This document shows, piece after piece, positions 17,551-26,758 of a stretch of DNA of 64,000 nucleotides. Within the stretch, counting starts at the first letter, position 1; the number at the start of each line of letters is the position of its first letter. The position numbers and the translations under genes are program-made. A model generated the notes under the pieces. The model was not told the DNA's origin. It saw nothing but the letters and a program-made list of their open reading frames with translations, and did no database searches. This stretch comes from Bordetella parapertussis (GTDB lineage: Bacteria > Pseudomonadota > Gammaproteobacteria > Burkholderiales > Thiobacillaceae): the NCBI GenBank assembly GCA_945890495.1, contig CAMDCO010000005.1:1-64000 (forward strand), given 5' to 3'.

Positions 17551-18932
17551 CAGGCCAATGCCTTCAGGAGTTTGCCGTGAATCCCGCCAAAACCCCCGTT
17601 GCTCATCACCAGGATGTGGTCGCCGGACCGCGCCTCCGCAACGATGGCCGCAACCATGTCCGCAAGATCGGTGTAAGTACCCGCCTTCGCTGCAATCGGC
17701 TGCATGGCCTCAGAAACATCCCAGTCCACGCCACCGGCATAGCAAAACACGCGGTCGGCCAAGGCCAGGCTGTCAGGCAACTGCGCCTTCATCGTGCCCA
17801 GCTTCATGGTGTTGGAACGCGGCTCCAGCACCGCGAGAATGCGTTGGCTACCCACCTTGGCGCGCAGCCCCTCCAGCGTGGTGGCAATAGCGGTCGGATG
17901 ATGGGCGAAGTCGTCGTACACAGTGATGCCGCTCGCCACGCCGCGCACCTCCATGCGTCGCTTCACATTTTCAAAGCGCGACAAGGCCTCGCAGGCGACG
18001 GCCGGCGTAACGCCGACATGACGCGCCGCCGCGATTGTCGCCAGCGCGTTTTGGCGGTTGTGCTCACCCAACAGCGGCCAATCCACGCGACCCTGCCGCT
18101 CACCGTTAAGCGTCACATCGAAGGCATTAGGGCCATCGGCCAGCGCCTGCCAACCGCCCCCCTCTCCCACCGGGGTTGGGGAAGAAGGTCGTTTCATTTC
18201 AGCCGCAAAGCGCTCCACCGGCGTCCAGCAACCGCGCGCCAACACCCGATCCAGACTCGCCTCGCGACCATTGGCGATGACCAAACCCTCGCCCGGCACG
18301 GTCCGCACCAAGTGATGGAACTGCGTCTCGATGGCCGCAAGGTCCGGGAAGATGTCGGCGTGGTCGTATTCCAGATTGTTCAAGATCGCCGTGCGCGGGT
18401 GGTAATGCACAAACTTGCTGCGCTTGTCGAAAAAGGCCGTGTCGTACTCATCCGCCTCAATGACAAAAAAGGGCGAATCGGTCAGCCGCGCCGAGATGCC
18501 AAAGTTTTGTGGCACGCCACCGACCAGAAAACCGGGATTGAGGCCCGCATCTTCCAGCACCCAAGCCAGCATCCCCGAGGTCGTCGTCTTGCCATGCGTC
18601 CCCGCAACAGCAAGCACCCACTTATCTCTCAAGACCTGTTCATACAGCCATTGCGGCCCAGACACATACGCTTTGCCACGATTCAGGATCGCCTCGATCA
18701 GCGGCTGCTTGCCGCGCGTCACCACATTACCGATCACGAATAAATCAGCGCCAATATCCACCTGCGCCGCATCAAAGCCCTCGATCAGCTCGATCCCCTG
18801 CGCCTCTAGTTGCGTGCTCATCGGCGGATAGACATTGGCATCGCAACCGGTCACGGTATGCCCCGCCTGCCGGGCGATGGCCGCAATGCCGCCCATGAAG
18901 GTGCCGCAAATGCCGAGGATGTGTATGTGCAT
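17550..18932 (-). CDS. mpl: Murein tripeptide ligase (UDP-MurNAc:L-Ala-gamma-D-Glu-meso-DAP ligase)
   Basis: Mpl re-attaches the recycled tripeptide L-Ala-D-Glu-meso-DAP to UDP-MurNAc with ATP in cell-wall recycling. The 460-residue protein has the Mur-ligase ATP loop VAGTHGKTTTSGML near residue 110, IEADEYDTAFFDKRSKF near 167 and YDDFAHHPTAI near 340. An unusual short insertion, KRPSSPTPVGEGGG at about residues 246-259, is encoded by a piece of a dispersed REP-like repeat (18157-18182). It begins with ATG at 18932. Confidence 0.95.
   Translation of the reverse strand: MHIHILGICGTFMGGIAAIARQAGHTVTGCDANVYPPMSTQLEAQGIELIEGFDAAQVDIGADLFVIGNVVTRGKQPLIEAILNRGKAYVSGPQWLYEQVLRDKWVLAVAGTHGKTTTSGMLAWVLEDAGLNPGFLVGGVPQNFGISARLTDSPFFVIEADEYDTAFFDKRSKFVHYHPRTAILNNLEYDHADIFPDLAAIETQFHHLVRTVPGEGLVIANGREASLDRVLARGCWTPVERFAAEMKRPSSPTPVGEGGGWQALADGPNAFDVTLNGERQGRVDWPLLGEHNRQNALATIAAARHVGVTPAVACEALSRFENVKRRMEVRGVASGITVYDDFAHHPTAIATTLEGLRAKVGSQRILAVLEPRSNTMKLGTMKAQLPDSLALADRVFCYAGGVDWDVSEAMQPIAAKAGTYTDLADMVAAIVAEARSGDHILVMSNGGFGGIHGKLLKALA
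18157..18182. repeat. REP-like repeat fragment inside mpl
   Basis: CCCCCTCTCCCACCGG followed by GGTTGGGGA matches, on the opposite strand, the intergenic palindrome at about 14083-14115 with the central bases missing. It is in frame and adds a Pro/Gly-rich loop to Mpl. Confidence 0.65.
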
Positions 18933-19031
18933 AGGGAGAGGCCGAGAAAGAACGGCGTCATGATAGCCGATCAGCTCCCGCTAACGGACCCCGTAATCCA
19001 CCCACTTACACGATATGTCATGGGCAATAGG

Positions 19032-19037
19032 TATAAT
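19032..19037 (+). promoter_or_regulatory. -10 element upstream of exbB
   Basis: A consensus TATAAT lies 42 bp before the exbB ATG, in the 146-bp gap between the divergent mpl and exbB genes. The -35 match is poor (TTACAC about 20 bp upstream). Confidence 0.5.
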
Positions 19038-19078
19038 CGCACCCGATTTGTCCCATCATTCACTTCTCCATAAAAACC

Positions 19079-19735
19079 ATGATCCATCTGTCCCCCTCTG
19101 CCGCCGTCAATGCCACCCTGTTCCTGCTCCTCAGCTTCTCGCTGGTGACCTGGTTTCTGATCTTCACCAAGTCCTGGATGCAATGGCAATTGAACACGCT
19201 GGATGAAGATTTCCGCACCCGTTTCTGGGCCGCCGCCAACCTGATGGAGGCCGAGAAGGCCGCACAGGGAAATGAAGGCAGCCTGGCGCGCCTGTTCCGC
19301 GCCGGCATCAACAGCCTGCGCGAGGCCGACAAGGCCGGACAAAGCCTACAGATGTCGGGCGATCGGCAGGACATCCTGGAACGGGGCCTGCGCCAGCAAG
19401 TTCAGATTGAACAACACCGCTTGGAATCCGGCCTCATGGTCCTGGCCAGCATCGGCAGCACGGCGCCCTTCGTCGGCCTGTTTGGTACGGTGTGGGGCAT
19501 CATGACCGCGCTGCAAGACATTGCCCGAGCAGGAACGGCCGGTCTGGATGTGGTGGCCGGCCCGGTGGGCGAGGCCCTGATCGCAACGGCCATCGGTATT
19601 GCTGCGGCCATCCCTGCGGTCCTGGCCTACAACTACGGGGTCCGCAAGGTGCGCCTGATGGTGGCCGACCTGGAGCGCTTCGCCAACGACTTCCTGCATG
19701 TCGCGATGCGTACCGACTATCGCCTGGAGGCCTGA
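19079..19735 (+). CDS. exbB: ExbB/TolQ/MotA-family proton channel protein
   Basis: Inner-membrane subunit of the proton-driven motor that energises TonB. The 218-residue protein has three membrane segments: near residues 10-30, around GLMVLASIGSTAPFVGLFGT at about 120-140, and the third after ALIATAIGIAAAIPAVLAYN. The ExbB signature GTVWGIM is present. It is followed after 1 bp by exbD and then by a TonB gene, a complete exbB-exbD-tonB set. Confidence 0.92.
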   Translation: MIHLSPSAAVNATLFLLLSFSLVTWFLIFTKSWMQWQLNTLDEDFRTRFWAAANLMEAEKAAQGNEGSLARLFRAGINSLREADKAGQSLQMSGDRQDILERGLRQQVQIEQHRLESGLMVLASIGSTAPFVGLFGTVWGIMTALQDIARAGTAGLDVVAGPVGEALIATAIGIAAAIPAVLAYNYGVRKVRLMVADLERFANDFLHVAMRTDYRLEA

Positions 19736-19736
19736 T

Positions 19737-20168
19737 ATGGCCTTCCGCACGGAATCCGAATTTACCGCGATGAGCGAGATCAATGTCACACCGCTCGTCG
19801 ATGTGATGCTGGTTCTGCTAGTCGTTTTCATGGTCACCGCGCCGCTGCTGATGCAATCAGTCTCGGTCAAACTGCCCAAGACGGCCGCCGTCGCGCCCCT
19901 AAAACCTGCCGCCGCGCTAGAACTCAACCTGACCAATCAGGGTGACATCCTGCTGGGTCGCAACAAGATTGCGGCAAACGCCCTGGAGGCCGAACTCAAG
20001 GCCCGCTATGCCAAGACCCCGGATGCCGCCATCCGTCTGCGTGCCGACGAACGCGTACCCTATGGCCAGATTGCTCAGGTCATGGCCGCCGTCAGCCGTT
20101 CCGGCTTCCAAAAGGTGGCACTGGTCACGGCCGTGGGTCCTGCGGCGGGCACTAAAACCGCGAAGTGA
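19737..20168 (+). CDS. exbD: ExbD/TolR-family biopolymer transport protein
   Basis: 143-residue single-pass protein. INVTPLVDVMLVLLVVFMVT holds the conserved membrane aspartate of the ExbD proton path (Asp near residue 21). The periplasmic domain has IRLRADERVPYGQIAQVM. The ATG directly follows the exbB stop. It works with ExbB and, by position, the following long TonB. Confidence 0.92.
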   Translation: MAFRTESEFTAMSEINVTPLVDVMLVLLVVFMVTAPLLMQSVSVKLPKTAAVAPLKPAAALELNLTNQGDILLGRNKIAANALEAELKARYAKTPDAAIRLRADERVPYGQIAQVMAAVSRSGFQKVALVTAVGPAAGTKTAK

Positions 20169-20173
20169 TCCCC

Positions 20174-22111
20174 ATGTCTTTCCAGCCTCGCCACCGTTGG
20201 TCGGCGCTCTCCAGCGTTGCCCTGCATGGGTTGATCATCGCCCTCTTGATGCGCCTCCCCGAACCGATCCCGGAGCGCCCACCGGAGGTCGAGGTCACGA
20301 TTGAACTGCCGCCGCCAAAACCGCGCGCCAAGAAGGCCAAGGCCGACCACAAGCGTCAAGCGGACAAGAAACGCCCGGCCAAAAAACCGAAGAAAGAACC
20401 GCACACCCTGGAGGCCCGTTGGGAGCCGGACAAGGCCGCCGTTAAATCGCCTGAAACCGCGCCTGCCGTGCAACTGCCCGCCGTAAAGGTCGAGCCGGTC
20501 GCCACTGCCCACACACCGGCCGCCCCCACGCCCGACGCCGCTGTCAGCACACCCGCGACCGCGCGCGCTGCCACGCCTGAGCCGAGCAGCGAGACCTCCG
20601 CGTCCGAACAGGCCACCACGCCGCTGCAACCCGCTCCGGTAGCCGCAATCGCCCCTACACCAACGGCAGCGAAGCTGAAGACGGCCGAGACCACGGCACG
20701 GAACGAGGCCAGTACCCAAACCGGCGAAGGCGGTGAGTTGTCCCTGCCCAGCAGTGCCTCCAGCCAAACCAGCCGTAGCGGAAGTACCGGCCTTGACATG
20801 GCCGCGGCTGAACGCCCGGGTGCTCTGGCTCATCAACCCAACAGCGGCTCCGCCACCCTGTCGCAAAGCGCCCAGCGCGCCAGTGCTGCTGATGTTGAGC
20901 CGGGCCGGCAACTCCGCGCCGCCGACACCGCAAGCACCGTTCAACCCGCCGACCAACGCGCCAGCACGGGCGGAGGCGGGGCCGCCCTTAGCGGACAGAA
21001 CCGACGCGCCTCGGCCGCCGGACAGGAACCCACCGACCCCCGTCCGCTCCGCGTCGCCGGCTCCGGAAGCCGCAGCGCAACCCAAAAAAACCTTGCCGAC
21101 AGCCAAAAGGTTGGGCACGGGGCTCAACTCGCGGCCACACCCCAGACAGCGCGCGGCGGAGCCTCTGCCGGTACGGCAGCAGGCCCAGCGTCCACGGCCG
21201 CCCACACCACACCATCGGGGTTGGGCCTAACCGAGGCCCCTCCGGGGACGCGCACCCTCGCCGAGGAGCCTGCCTCACTACCCGGCATGGTTATGTCCTG
21301 GGCTCGGGGCCGGTCGCCGGGTGGCTATAGCGTCACCCCGCCCGTCCCGACCGGCGTCGACCAGATGAAGATGGCCACCGCCCTCGCGCCGCGCACCACC
21401 ACAGGAGAATCCACCGGCACCAGCGCACCCGCTTGGCAGACCACCGCACAGCGGGCCGGATCACCCCTGCCCGGCGAGGGCAAAACGATCCGCATGGCCC
21501 CGCTTGAGATCGGCCCGGCCCGCATCGGTCTAGACACCGGACGCTTCGCCCCAACCCCAGGCCCTGCCGCAGGATCGACGGCCGCAAAACCAACCCCCTC
21601 CGGGGGCACCGGGGGCACCGGCAGCGAGGCCGAATCAAGCCAAGCCGGCTTGCGTGCATCGGCCAACCCGATCGCGAGCCAAACCAGCGGTCTGGCGCGG
21701 GCCAGCGGCGGTCAACGCACCCAGGCCGCCGCACAGGATAGTGCCATGACCGGGCTGGAGACCACGGCCGCCAATACCTTCTGCAAACTCCCGGAGGCCA
21801 ACGATACCAATCTCCTCAAAGCGGCCAAGGGCGCGCCTCGCCTGATCAAAGGTACCCCGATGTTCAACCCCGTCTGGGTGCCACCAGGCAAGCTGATCCT
21901 GCGCGTCCATGTCCTCGCCAATGGCGAGCCCGATCAGGTGCTAATCAAGGAATCCAGTGGCAGCAACATCCTTGATGACGAGGCCGTCAGCCAGATCCGT
22001 TCCGCCCGATTCCAGCCGGGCGAGCGCGACGGCCACATCACTGACTACTGGGTCGATTTGCCGATTACCTACAACAAACCGGGCTTCTTTGGCTTCGGTG
22101 CCGCACCCTAA
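20174..22111 (+). CDS. Long TonB-like energy transducer
   Basis: 645-residue TonB-type protein, more than twice the usual length. The N terminus has one membrane anchor (SALSSVALHGLIIALLM) and a Pro/Lys stretch (KPRAKKAKADHKR). A very long Ala/Thr/Ser/Gly/Pro-rich low-complexity region, about residues 70-530, follows. The C-terminal TonB domain (LILRVHVLANGEPDQVLIKE, SSGSNILDDEAV) ends near FGFGAAP. Another in-frame ATG lies 9 bp upstream. Its place after exbBD and before the Sel1 gene supports an ExbB/D/TonB operon. Substrate unknown. Confidence 0.8.
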   Translation: MSFQPRHRWSALSSVALHGLIIALLMRLPEPIPERPPEVEVTIELPPPKPRAKKAKADHKRQADKKRPAKKPKKEPHTLEARWEPDKAAVKSPETAPAVQLPAVKVEPVATAHTPAAPTPDAAVSTPATARAATPEPSSETSASEQATTPLQPAPVAAIAPTPTAAKLKTAETTARNEASTQTGEGGELSLPSSASSQTSRSGSTGLDMAAAERPGALAHQPNSGSATLSQSAQRASAADVEPGRQLRAADTASTVQPADQRASTGGGGAALSGQNRRASAAGQEPTDPRPLRVAGSGSRSATQKNLADSQKVGHGAQLAATPQTARGGASAGTAAGPASTAAHTTPSGLGLTEAPPGTRTLAEEPASLPGMVMSWARGRSPGGYSVTPPVPTGVDQMKMATALAPRTTTGESTGTSAPAWQTTAQRAGSPLPGEGKTIRMAPLEIGPARIGLDTGRFAPTPGPAAGSTAAKPTPSGGTGGTGSEAESSQAGLRASANPIASQTSGLARASGGQRTQAAAQDSAMTGLETTAANTFCKLPEANDTNLLKAAKGAPRLIKGTPMFNPVWVPPGKLILRVHVLANGEPDQVLIKESSGSNILDDEAVSQIRSARFQPGERDGHITDYWVDLPITYNKPGFFGFGAAP

Positions 22112-22143
22112 TAATTCCGACAGCACACCCTAATGAGTTCCCG

Positions 22144-23751
22144 ATGAAATCGCTGCGCACCCCCCTTCTGATCTCCGCCGCAATCGCCACCTGGGCGGCC
22201 AGCTCACCCGCAATGGCAAGCCAGACCGTATCCCTGGCCAACCTGGTCCTGCGTTACTACAACCAAGCCGCCCAGCAGGGCGACCCGGAGGCGCAAAACC
22301 GCCTCGGTGTCTTGAGCGACCAGGGGCAACTGATGCCGCAGAATTCCACCCAAGCCTTGGCGTGGTTCCGGCGCGCGGCCGAGCAGGGCTACCCTCTGGC
22401 GCAATACAACCTCGGCCTCCTGCTCTTGCAGGGGCGCGGTACAGCCGCCGATCCATCCCAAGCCGCCACCTGGTTCCTGAAGGCCGCCGAGCAGGGTTAC
22501 CCGGCGGCGCAAGAACAAATAGCCGCCCTCTACGATCAAGGAATCGGCATCAAGGCCGACCCCACACAAGCCGTGGCCTGGCTGCAGAAGGCCGCTCAGA
22601 ACGGTGACCCCACGGCGCAAAACGCCCTCGCCTTGCGCCTTTTGGAAGGTCGCGGCATCGCCAAAGATGCCACCGCGGCCGTGCGCTGGATGGGCCAGGC
22701 CGCCGAGGCCGGTTTCGTGGTGGCGCAACACAACCTAGGCGTGATCTATCGCGAAGGTCAGGCCCCCGTCGCCCGCGACCCGGCCCTCGCTCTCAAATGG
22801 CTGGGAGCGGCCGCCAACCAAGGTTATGTCGCCGCCCAAAGCAAACTCGGCTGGCTGCTGGAAAAGGGTGAGGCCGGGCCCGCCGATCCGGTGGCCGCCC
22901 GCGCCTGGTTCCTGAAGGCCGCCGAGGCCAACGATATAGACAGCCAATTGCACTTGGCCCAGTCGGCCGAGCAGGCCCACGCCTGGCCCGAGGCCCTGCA
23001 CTGGTTCCAGCGCGCCGCCGCTCAAAACAACGCCGTCGCCCAGAATCAGCTTGGCCTGATCTTCCTGGATGGCAACTCGGCCCTATCCATCGCACCCGAT
23101 TTTGCCACCGCACAGGCCTGGTTCCAGAAGGCCGCCAGCCAAAGCAACGCCGATGCCCTGGCCAATCTCGGCATCATGGCGGAAACGGGGCAAGGCTCGC
23201 CCATCGACCTCGCCGCGGCCCGCGCCTGGTTCCAAAAGGCCGCCGATCTTGGCCACACGCTCGCTCAAACCCGTTTAGGCGCGCTCTACCTGCAACAGAA
23301 TCAGGTAAATGAGGCCACGCTCTGGATCACCCGGGCGGCCGAGGCCGGCTATGCCCCGGCGCAGAACAACCTCGGGACGCTGCTCGAAAAGGGGCAGGGC
23401 GTGGCCAAGGATGCCGTGCAAGCCGCCGTGTGGTATCGCAAGGCCGCAAACCAGGGCGATCGCATCGCCCAATTCAACCTCGGCCTGCTCTACCGTGACG
23501 GGGTTGGCGTGACGCGCAATGAAGAGTCCGCGCTCGACTGGTTCCAGAAATCGGCCGAACAAGGCCACGCCAAGGCCCAGTTCAACCTTGCCCAGATGTA
23601 CGAACGGCTGCTGGAAAAGGCCAAGACACCCGCCCAAGTACCGGCAGCCCCCGTGACTGCCCCGGCGGCCACGCCGACAGCCGCCCCTGTGGTCACACCA
23701 ACAGCCGCCGCCGTAGCCACACCGGCGACTATGCCGGCACCGACACCTTGA
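22144..23751 (+). CDS. Secreted Sel1-like (TPR) repeat protein
   Basis: 535-residue protein with a signal peptide (cleavage near SPAMASQ) followed by roughly a dozen 36-residue Sel1 repeats of the pattern AQxxLGxLYxxGxGVxxDxxxAxxWFxKAAEQG. A short Ala/Pro/Thr-rich tail ends it. Sel1 solenoids serve as protein-protein scaffolds. Placed 32 bp after the long tonB gene, it is probably a periplasmic partner of that system. The exact role is unknown. The last codons run into an intergenic repeat. Confidence 0.8.
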   Translation: MKSLRTPLLISAAIATWAASSPAMASQTVSLANLVLRYYNQAAQQGDPEAQNRLGVLSDQGQLMPQNSTQALAWFRRAAEQGYPLAQYNLGLLLLQGRGTAADPSQAATWFLKAAEQGYPAAQEQIAALYDQGIGIKADPTQAVAWLQKAAQNGDPTAQNALALRLLEGRGIAKDATAAVRWMGQAAEAGFVVAQHNLGVIYREGQAPVARDPALALKWLGAAANQGYVAAQSKLGWLLEKGEAGPADPVAARAWFLKAAEANDIDSQLHLAQSAEQAHAWPEALHWFQRAAAQNNAVAQNQLGLIFLDGNSALSIAPDFATAQAWFQKAASQSNADALANLGIMAETGQGSPIDLAAARAWFQKAADLGHTLAQTRLGALYLQQNQVNEATLWITRAAEAGYAPAQNNLGTLLEKGQGVAKDAVQAAVWYRKAANQGDRIAQFNLGLLYRDGVGVTRNEESALDWFQKSAEQGHAKAQFNLAQMYERLLEKAKTPAQVPAAPVTAPAATPTAAPVVTPTAAAVATPATMPAPTP

Positions 23752-23754
23752 ATT

Positions 23755-23920
23755 TCCCACCGTAGGGGCAACCCCCCGTGGTTGCCCTGCGCCCCCCGTG
23801 GCTGCCCATTCACCGCCAGGGCAGGCACAGGGGCCTGCCCCTACGATCAGGCCATGGTTAACGGATATTTCCTTGCCGCCGACACCCTAAATTTCCCACC
23901 GTTGGGGCAAGCCCCTGTGC
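23755..23920. repeat. Intergenic repeat cluster of the GTAGGGGCA family
   Basis: Inverted modules starting GTAGGGGCAACCCCC and ending GGCCTGCCCCTACG match parts of the 231-bp element in reverse order. In addition, the stretch GACACC(T/C)T(G/A)AATTTCCCACCGT, which ends the sel1 gene (about 23742), recurs at about 23881, so a segment of about 140 bp was duplicated here. Confidence 0.65.
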
Positions 23921-24066
23921 TTAGCCCGGCGCCGACACCACCTGCATCGCCTGCTGGTCCGCGTGATAGCTTGAGCGCACCAGCGGCCCACACGCCGCGT
24001 TAACAAAACCCAACGCGGTCGCCAGACGGCCAAGCTGTTCAAACGCCTCTGGTGGGGCGAAGCCAT
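23921..24066 (-). pseudogene. Detached lipA 3'-end fragment
   Basis: Read on the minus strand this gives [20 protein letters not shown] and then continues to [10 protein letters not shown] and a TAA stop. It matches the last 45-48 residues of the intact LipA encoded 744 bp to the right. Over 23927-24073 against 24671-24817 I count about 132 of 147 identical bases without gaps. The first 86 bases differ at one site; the distal 61 differ at about 14, many at third positions. There is no start codon or upstream part, so it cannot be functional. It forms a direct repeat with the lipA 3' end around the toxin-antitoxin pair. Confidence 0.88.
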
Positions 24067-24067
24067 C

Positions 24068-24083
24068 TACCACATTTGTGGTA
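24068..24083. promoter_or_regulatory. Palindromic operator candidate of the ParD-like/RelE-like module
   Basis: TACCAC-ATTT-GTGGTA is a perfect 6-bp inverted repeat 45 bp before the antitoxin ATG, where a dimeric antitoxin would be expected to bind for autoregulation. It begins where the lipA-fragment homology fades. Confidence 0.5.
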
Positions 24084-24127
24084 ATGTACAAGCCTTCGTG
24101 ACCCAGACGCCTTGCAGGAGTGCCTCC

Positions 24128-24361
24128 ATGACGACATCAACCTCCATCCGTATCGGACAGAAGCTCTACGACCAGGCACGCAGCGAAGCCCTGGCCGAGC
24201 ATCGGACCATTGTTGGCCAAGTCGAGTATTGGGCCACGGTGGGTCGCGCCGCGCTGGACAATCCCGATCTACCGGTCAGTTTCATTGCTGAAGCCCTGGC
24301 CGCGATGGCCGAGTCGCGTGAAGACGCCACACCCTTCGAGCCCAAACACCGTCGCCAATGA
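24128..24361 (+). CDS. ParD-like type II antitoxin
   Basis: 77-residue protein of the ParD-like antitoxin family. The N-terminal part ([19 protein letters not shown]) is a ribbon-helix-helix type DNA-binding segment and the C-terminal half would wrap the toxin. The stop overlaps the toxin ATG by four bases, the usual antitoxin-first coupling. The module lies inside a duplication of the lipA 3' end, opposite in direction to lipA. Confidence 0.8.
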   Translation: MTTSTSIRIGQKLYDQARSEALAEHRTIVGQVEYWATVGRAALDNPDLPVSFIAEALAAMAESREDATPFEPKHRRQ

Positions 24362-24639
24362 GCTACGCGCTCAAGCAAACCCGCCGCTTCGCCCGTGCCT
24401 ACAAGAAACTCTACGATCCTGTTGCGGCCGATGTCGATACAGCGACAAAGGTCGTCGCGCAGGATCCCGCCATCGGAGAACGCAAGAAGGGGGACCTTGC
24501 CGACCTGTTTGTCTACAAGTTCCGCAGCCAGAACCAGCTCTACCTACTCGGCTACACGGTCGATGACGCCGTGCGACTGGTCTATCTCGAAGCGGTAGGC
24601 CCCCACGAAAACTTCTATCGGGACATCAAGCGTTCATAA
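24358..24639 (+). CDS. RelE/ParE-family type II toxin
   Basis: 93-residue RelE/ParE-fold protein. The pattern RRFARAYKKLYD, DLADLFVYKFRSQNQLYLLGY and the C-terminal PHENFYRDIKR fit the RelE branch (mRNA interferase-like). Activity is not certain from sequence. It follows the antitoxin with a 4-bp overlap and ends 25 bp from the convergent lipA stop. The frame is intact. Confidence 0.8.
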   Translation: MSYALKQTRRFARAYKKLYDPVAADVDTATKVVAQDPAIGERKKGDLADLFVYKFRSQNQLYLLGYTVDDAVRLVYLEAVGPHENFYRDIKRS

Positions 24640-24664
24640 CATCCGATGGCCGTCCCGCCCGCAG

Positions 24665-25606
24665 CTATGCCGGCGCCGACACCACCTGCATCGCCTGCTG
24701 GTCTGCGTGATAGCTTGAGCGCACCAGCGGCCCACACGCCGCGTTAACAAAACCCAGCGCCGTCGCCAAACGACCGAGCTGCTCAAACTCCTCGGGGGGT
24801 GCAAAGCGCTCCACCGCGAGGTGATGCGGCGAGGGTTGCAGATACTGCCCGACAGTCAGCATATCCACCCCGTGGGCGCGCAAATCGCGTAACACCTGCT
24901 CCACCTCGTCCGCCGCCTCGCCGAGGCCCAGCATGATGCCGGACTTGGTCGGTACGGTCGGCACGCGGGCCTTGAACGCGGCCAGTAATTGCAAGGAATG
25001 GGCGTAATCGGCACCGGGACGCACGGCCTTGTATAAACGCGGCGCGGTTTCCAGATTGTGATTCAGCACATCGGGCGGATCCGCCGCCAAGATATCCAAC
25101 GCAATCTCCAGGCGGCCGCGAAAATCCGGCACCAGGATTTCAATCCGCGTCGCGGGCGATTGGGCACGCACGGCGCGAATACAAGCGGCGAACTGGCCGG
25201 CACCGCCGTCGCGCAGGTCGTCGCGGTCCACACTGGTAATCACCACATAACGCAGGCCCATCAGCGCCACCGCCTCGGCCAGCTTTTCGGGTTCGTCCGC
25301 AGCGGGCGGCAGGGGCGTGCCGTGGCCAACATCGCAAAACGGACAACGCCGCGTGCACAGGTCGCCCAGGATCATGAAGGTCGCCGTGCCATGGCTGAAA
25401 CACTCGCCCAGATTGGGGCAGGCCGCCTCTTCGCAGACGGTGTGCAGATTGCGCTCACGCAACAAGGTCTTGATGCGGCTGACCTCGGGCGTGGCCGGGG
25501 CCTTGATACGGATCCACGGCGGCAGACGCAGGCGCGGCTTGGCCTCGACCTTGACCGGGATGCGCGAGACCTTGGCCGCGCCTTTATGCAATACGGGATC
25601 GGCCAT
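24665..25606 (-). CDS. lipA: Lipoyl synthase
   Basis: Radical-SAM enzyme that inserts two sulfurs into octanoyl groups on lipoyl domains. The 313-residue protein has both cluster motifs: [12 protein letters not shown] (auxiliary cluster) and CTRRCPFC (CxxxCxxC, radical SAM). The C-terminal RSSYHAD is also present. The ATG at 25606 (MADPVLHKG) is preferred over an upstream extension without homology. Its 3' end is duplicated at 23921-24066 beyond the toxin-antitoxin module. lipB is not in the window. It is divergent from the CobW-type gene. Confidence 0.96.
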   Translation of the reverse strand: MADPVLHKGAAKVSRIPVKVEAKPRLRLPPWIRIKAPATPEVSRIKTLLRERNLHTVCEEAACPNLGECFSHGTATFMILGDLCTRRCPFCDVGHGTPLPPAADEPEKLAEAVALMGLRYVVITSVDRDDLRDGGAGQFAACIRAVRAQSPATRIEILVPDFRGRLEIALDILAADPPDVLNHNLETAPRLYKAVRPGADYAHSLQLLAAFKARVPTVPTKSGIMLGLGEAADEVEQVLRDLRAHGVDMLTVGQYLQPSPHHLAVERFAPPEEFEQLGRLATALGFVNAACGPLVRSSYHADQQAMQVVSAPA

Positions 25607-25650
25607 CGCAGCCCTTGTCACCACACACGAAAGCCGGCATTGTAGCCGAC

Positions 25651-26742
25651 ATGACCCCACCCCCTTCCTCCATTCCCGTCACGCTGTTGACCGGCTTTCT
25701 GGGCAGCGGCAAGACCACCTTGCTCAACACCCTGCTGCGCGCTCAGCCCCTCACGGCCGTGGTCATGAACGAGTTCGGCGCCGTCGCCCTCGACCACCAA
25801 CTCCTGGAAGAGCAACGCGGCCCGCTCGCCCTGCTATCCGGCGGCTGCGTCTGCTGCCAGATTCAGGGCACGCTGGCACCGACCCTGAAAAACCTGTGGA
25901 TGGAACGGGCCAGCGGCCGCTTGCCACCCTACGAGCGACTGATCATCGAGACCACAGGCATCGCCGACCCCGCGCCCATTATCGACACCTTGGTCTCCGA
26001 GCGCTGGATCGCGGCGCGTCACCGTCTCGATGCCGTCATCACCCTGGTCGATGCGCAACTGGGCGCCGGGCAACTGACTGACCATTTCGAGGCCGAACGA
26101 CAGGTCGCTGCCGCCGATCGACTGCTGCTGACCAAGACCGACCTCGCCAGCCACGCCGAAATAGAGGCCACCCGCGAACGACTGAACCACCTTAACCCGG
26201 GCGCGGCACAGATCGTGGTCACGGGCGGACAGATCAACCCGGACGAGATCCTCAATCTGGACGCCTGGCGACCGCAGGCGCGTCCGGAACAACTATCACG
26301 CTGGTTGGCCATGCCCCGCTTTGCCGCCGTCAAAAGCGGGCGCCTGGTCGCTCCCGCCGCGCCCATTTCCTCCGGCGCGGCGCATGGCGAACGCATCCGC
26401 AGCTTCAGCCTCCACTTCGACGCCCCGCTTGACGAGACCGCACTGGGGGCCGCCCTGAACATGCTGCATCATTTCCGCGCCGAAAACCTGCTGCGCATGA
26501 AGGCCATCGTCAACCTCAAGGGTCACGACCGTCCCGTGGTCCTGCACGGCGTGCAACATGTGCTCTACCCACCGGCCGAGCTGGCGGCCTGGCCCGATGC
26601 CGACCGACGCAGCCGCTTCGTCTTTATCACCGCCGACCTTGAGCCCGAGTTTGTCGCCCGGCTGCTCGACGATTTCACCACCGAATGCACGACCGAATTC
26701 ACCCCTGAGGCGGCCAACCCCGCGCAAAGCGTCACAAACTAG
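25651..26742 (+). CDS. CobW/COG0523-family GTPase (metal chaperone type)
   Basis: G3E-family GTPase, 363 residues. It has a Walker A loop [11 protein letters not shown] at residues 14-24, the metal-binding GGCVCCQ (CxCC) near 67, the guanine-specificity motif TKTD near 166, and a CobW C-terminal domain with [10 protein letters not shown]. Family members insert or deliver Zn, Co or other metals. No cobalamin or Zur-linked gene is adjacent, so the metal is open. It starts 44 bp from the divergent lipA. Confidence 0.88.
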   Translation: MTPPPSSIPVTLLTGFLGSGKTTLLNTLLRAQPLTAVVMNEFGAVALDHQLLEEQRGPLALLSGGCVCCQIQGTLAPTLKNLWMERASGRLPPYERLIIETTGIADPAPIIDTLVSERWIAARHRLDAVITLVDAQLGAGQLTDHFEAERQVAAADRLLLTKTDLASHAEIEATRERLNHLNPGAAQIVVTGGQINPDEILNLDAWRPQARPEQLSRWLAMPRFAAVKSGRLVAPAAPISSGAAHGERIRSFSLHFDAPLDETALGAALNMLHHFRAENLLRMKAIVNLKGHDRPVVLHGVQHVLYPPAELAAWPDADRRSRFVFITADLEPEFVARLLDDFTTECTTEFTPEAANPAQSVTN

Positions 26743-26758
26743 GCTAATCTTCTGCACC

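Noticed and set aside
23921..24066. lipA fragment as a functional small gene
   Set aside because: It has no start codon in frame, no ribosome-binding site and only the last ~47 codons of LipA.
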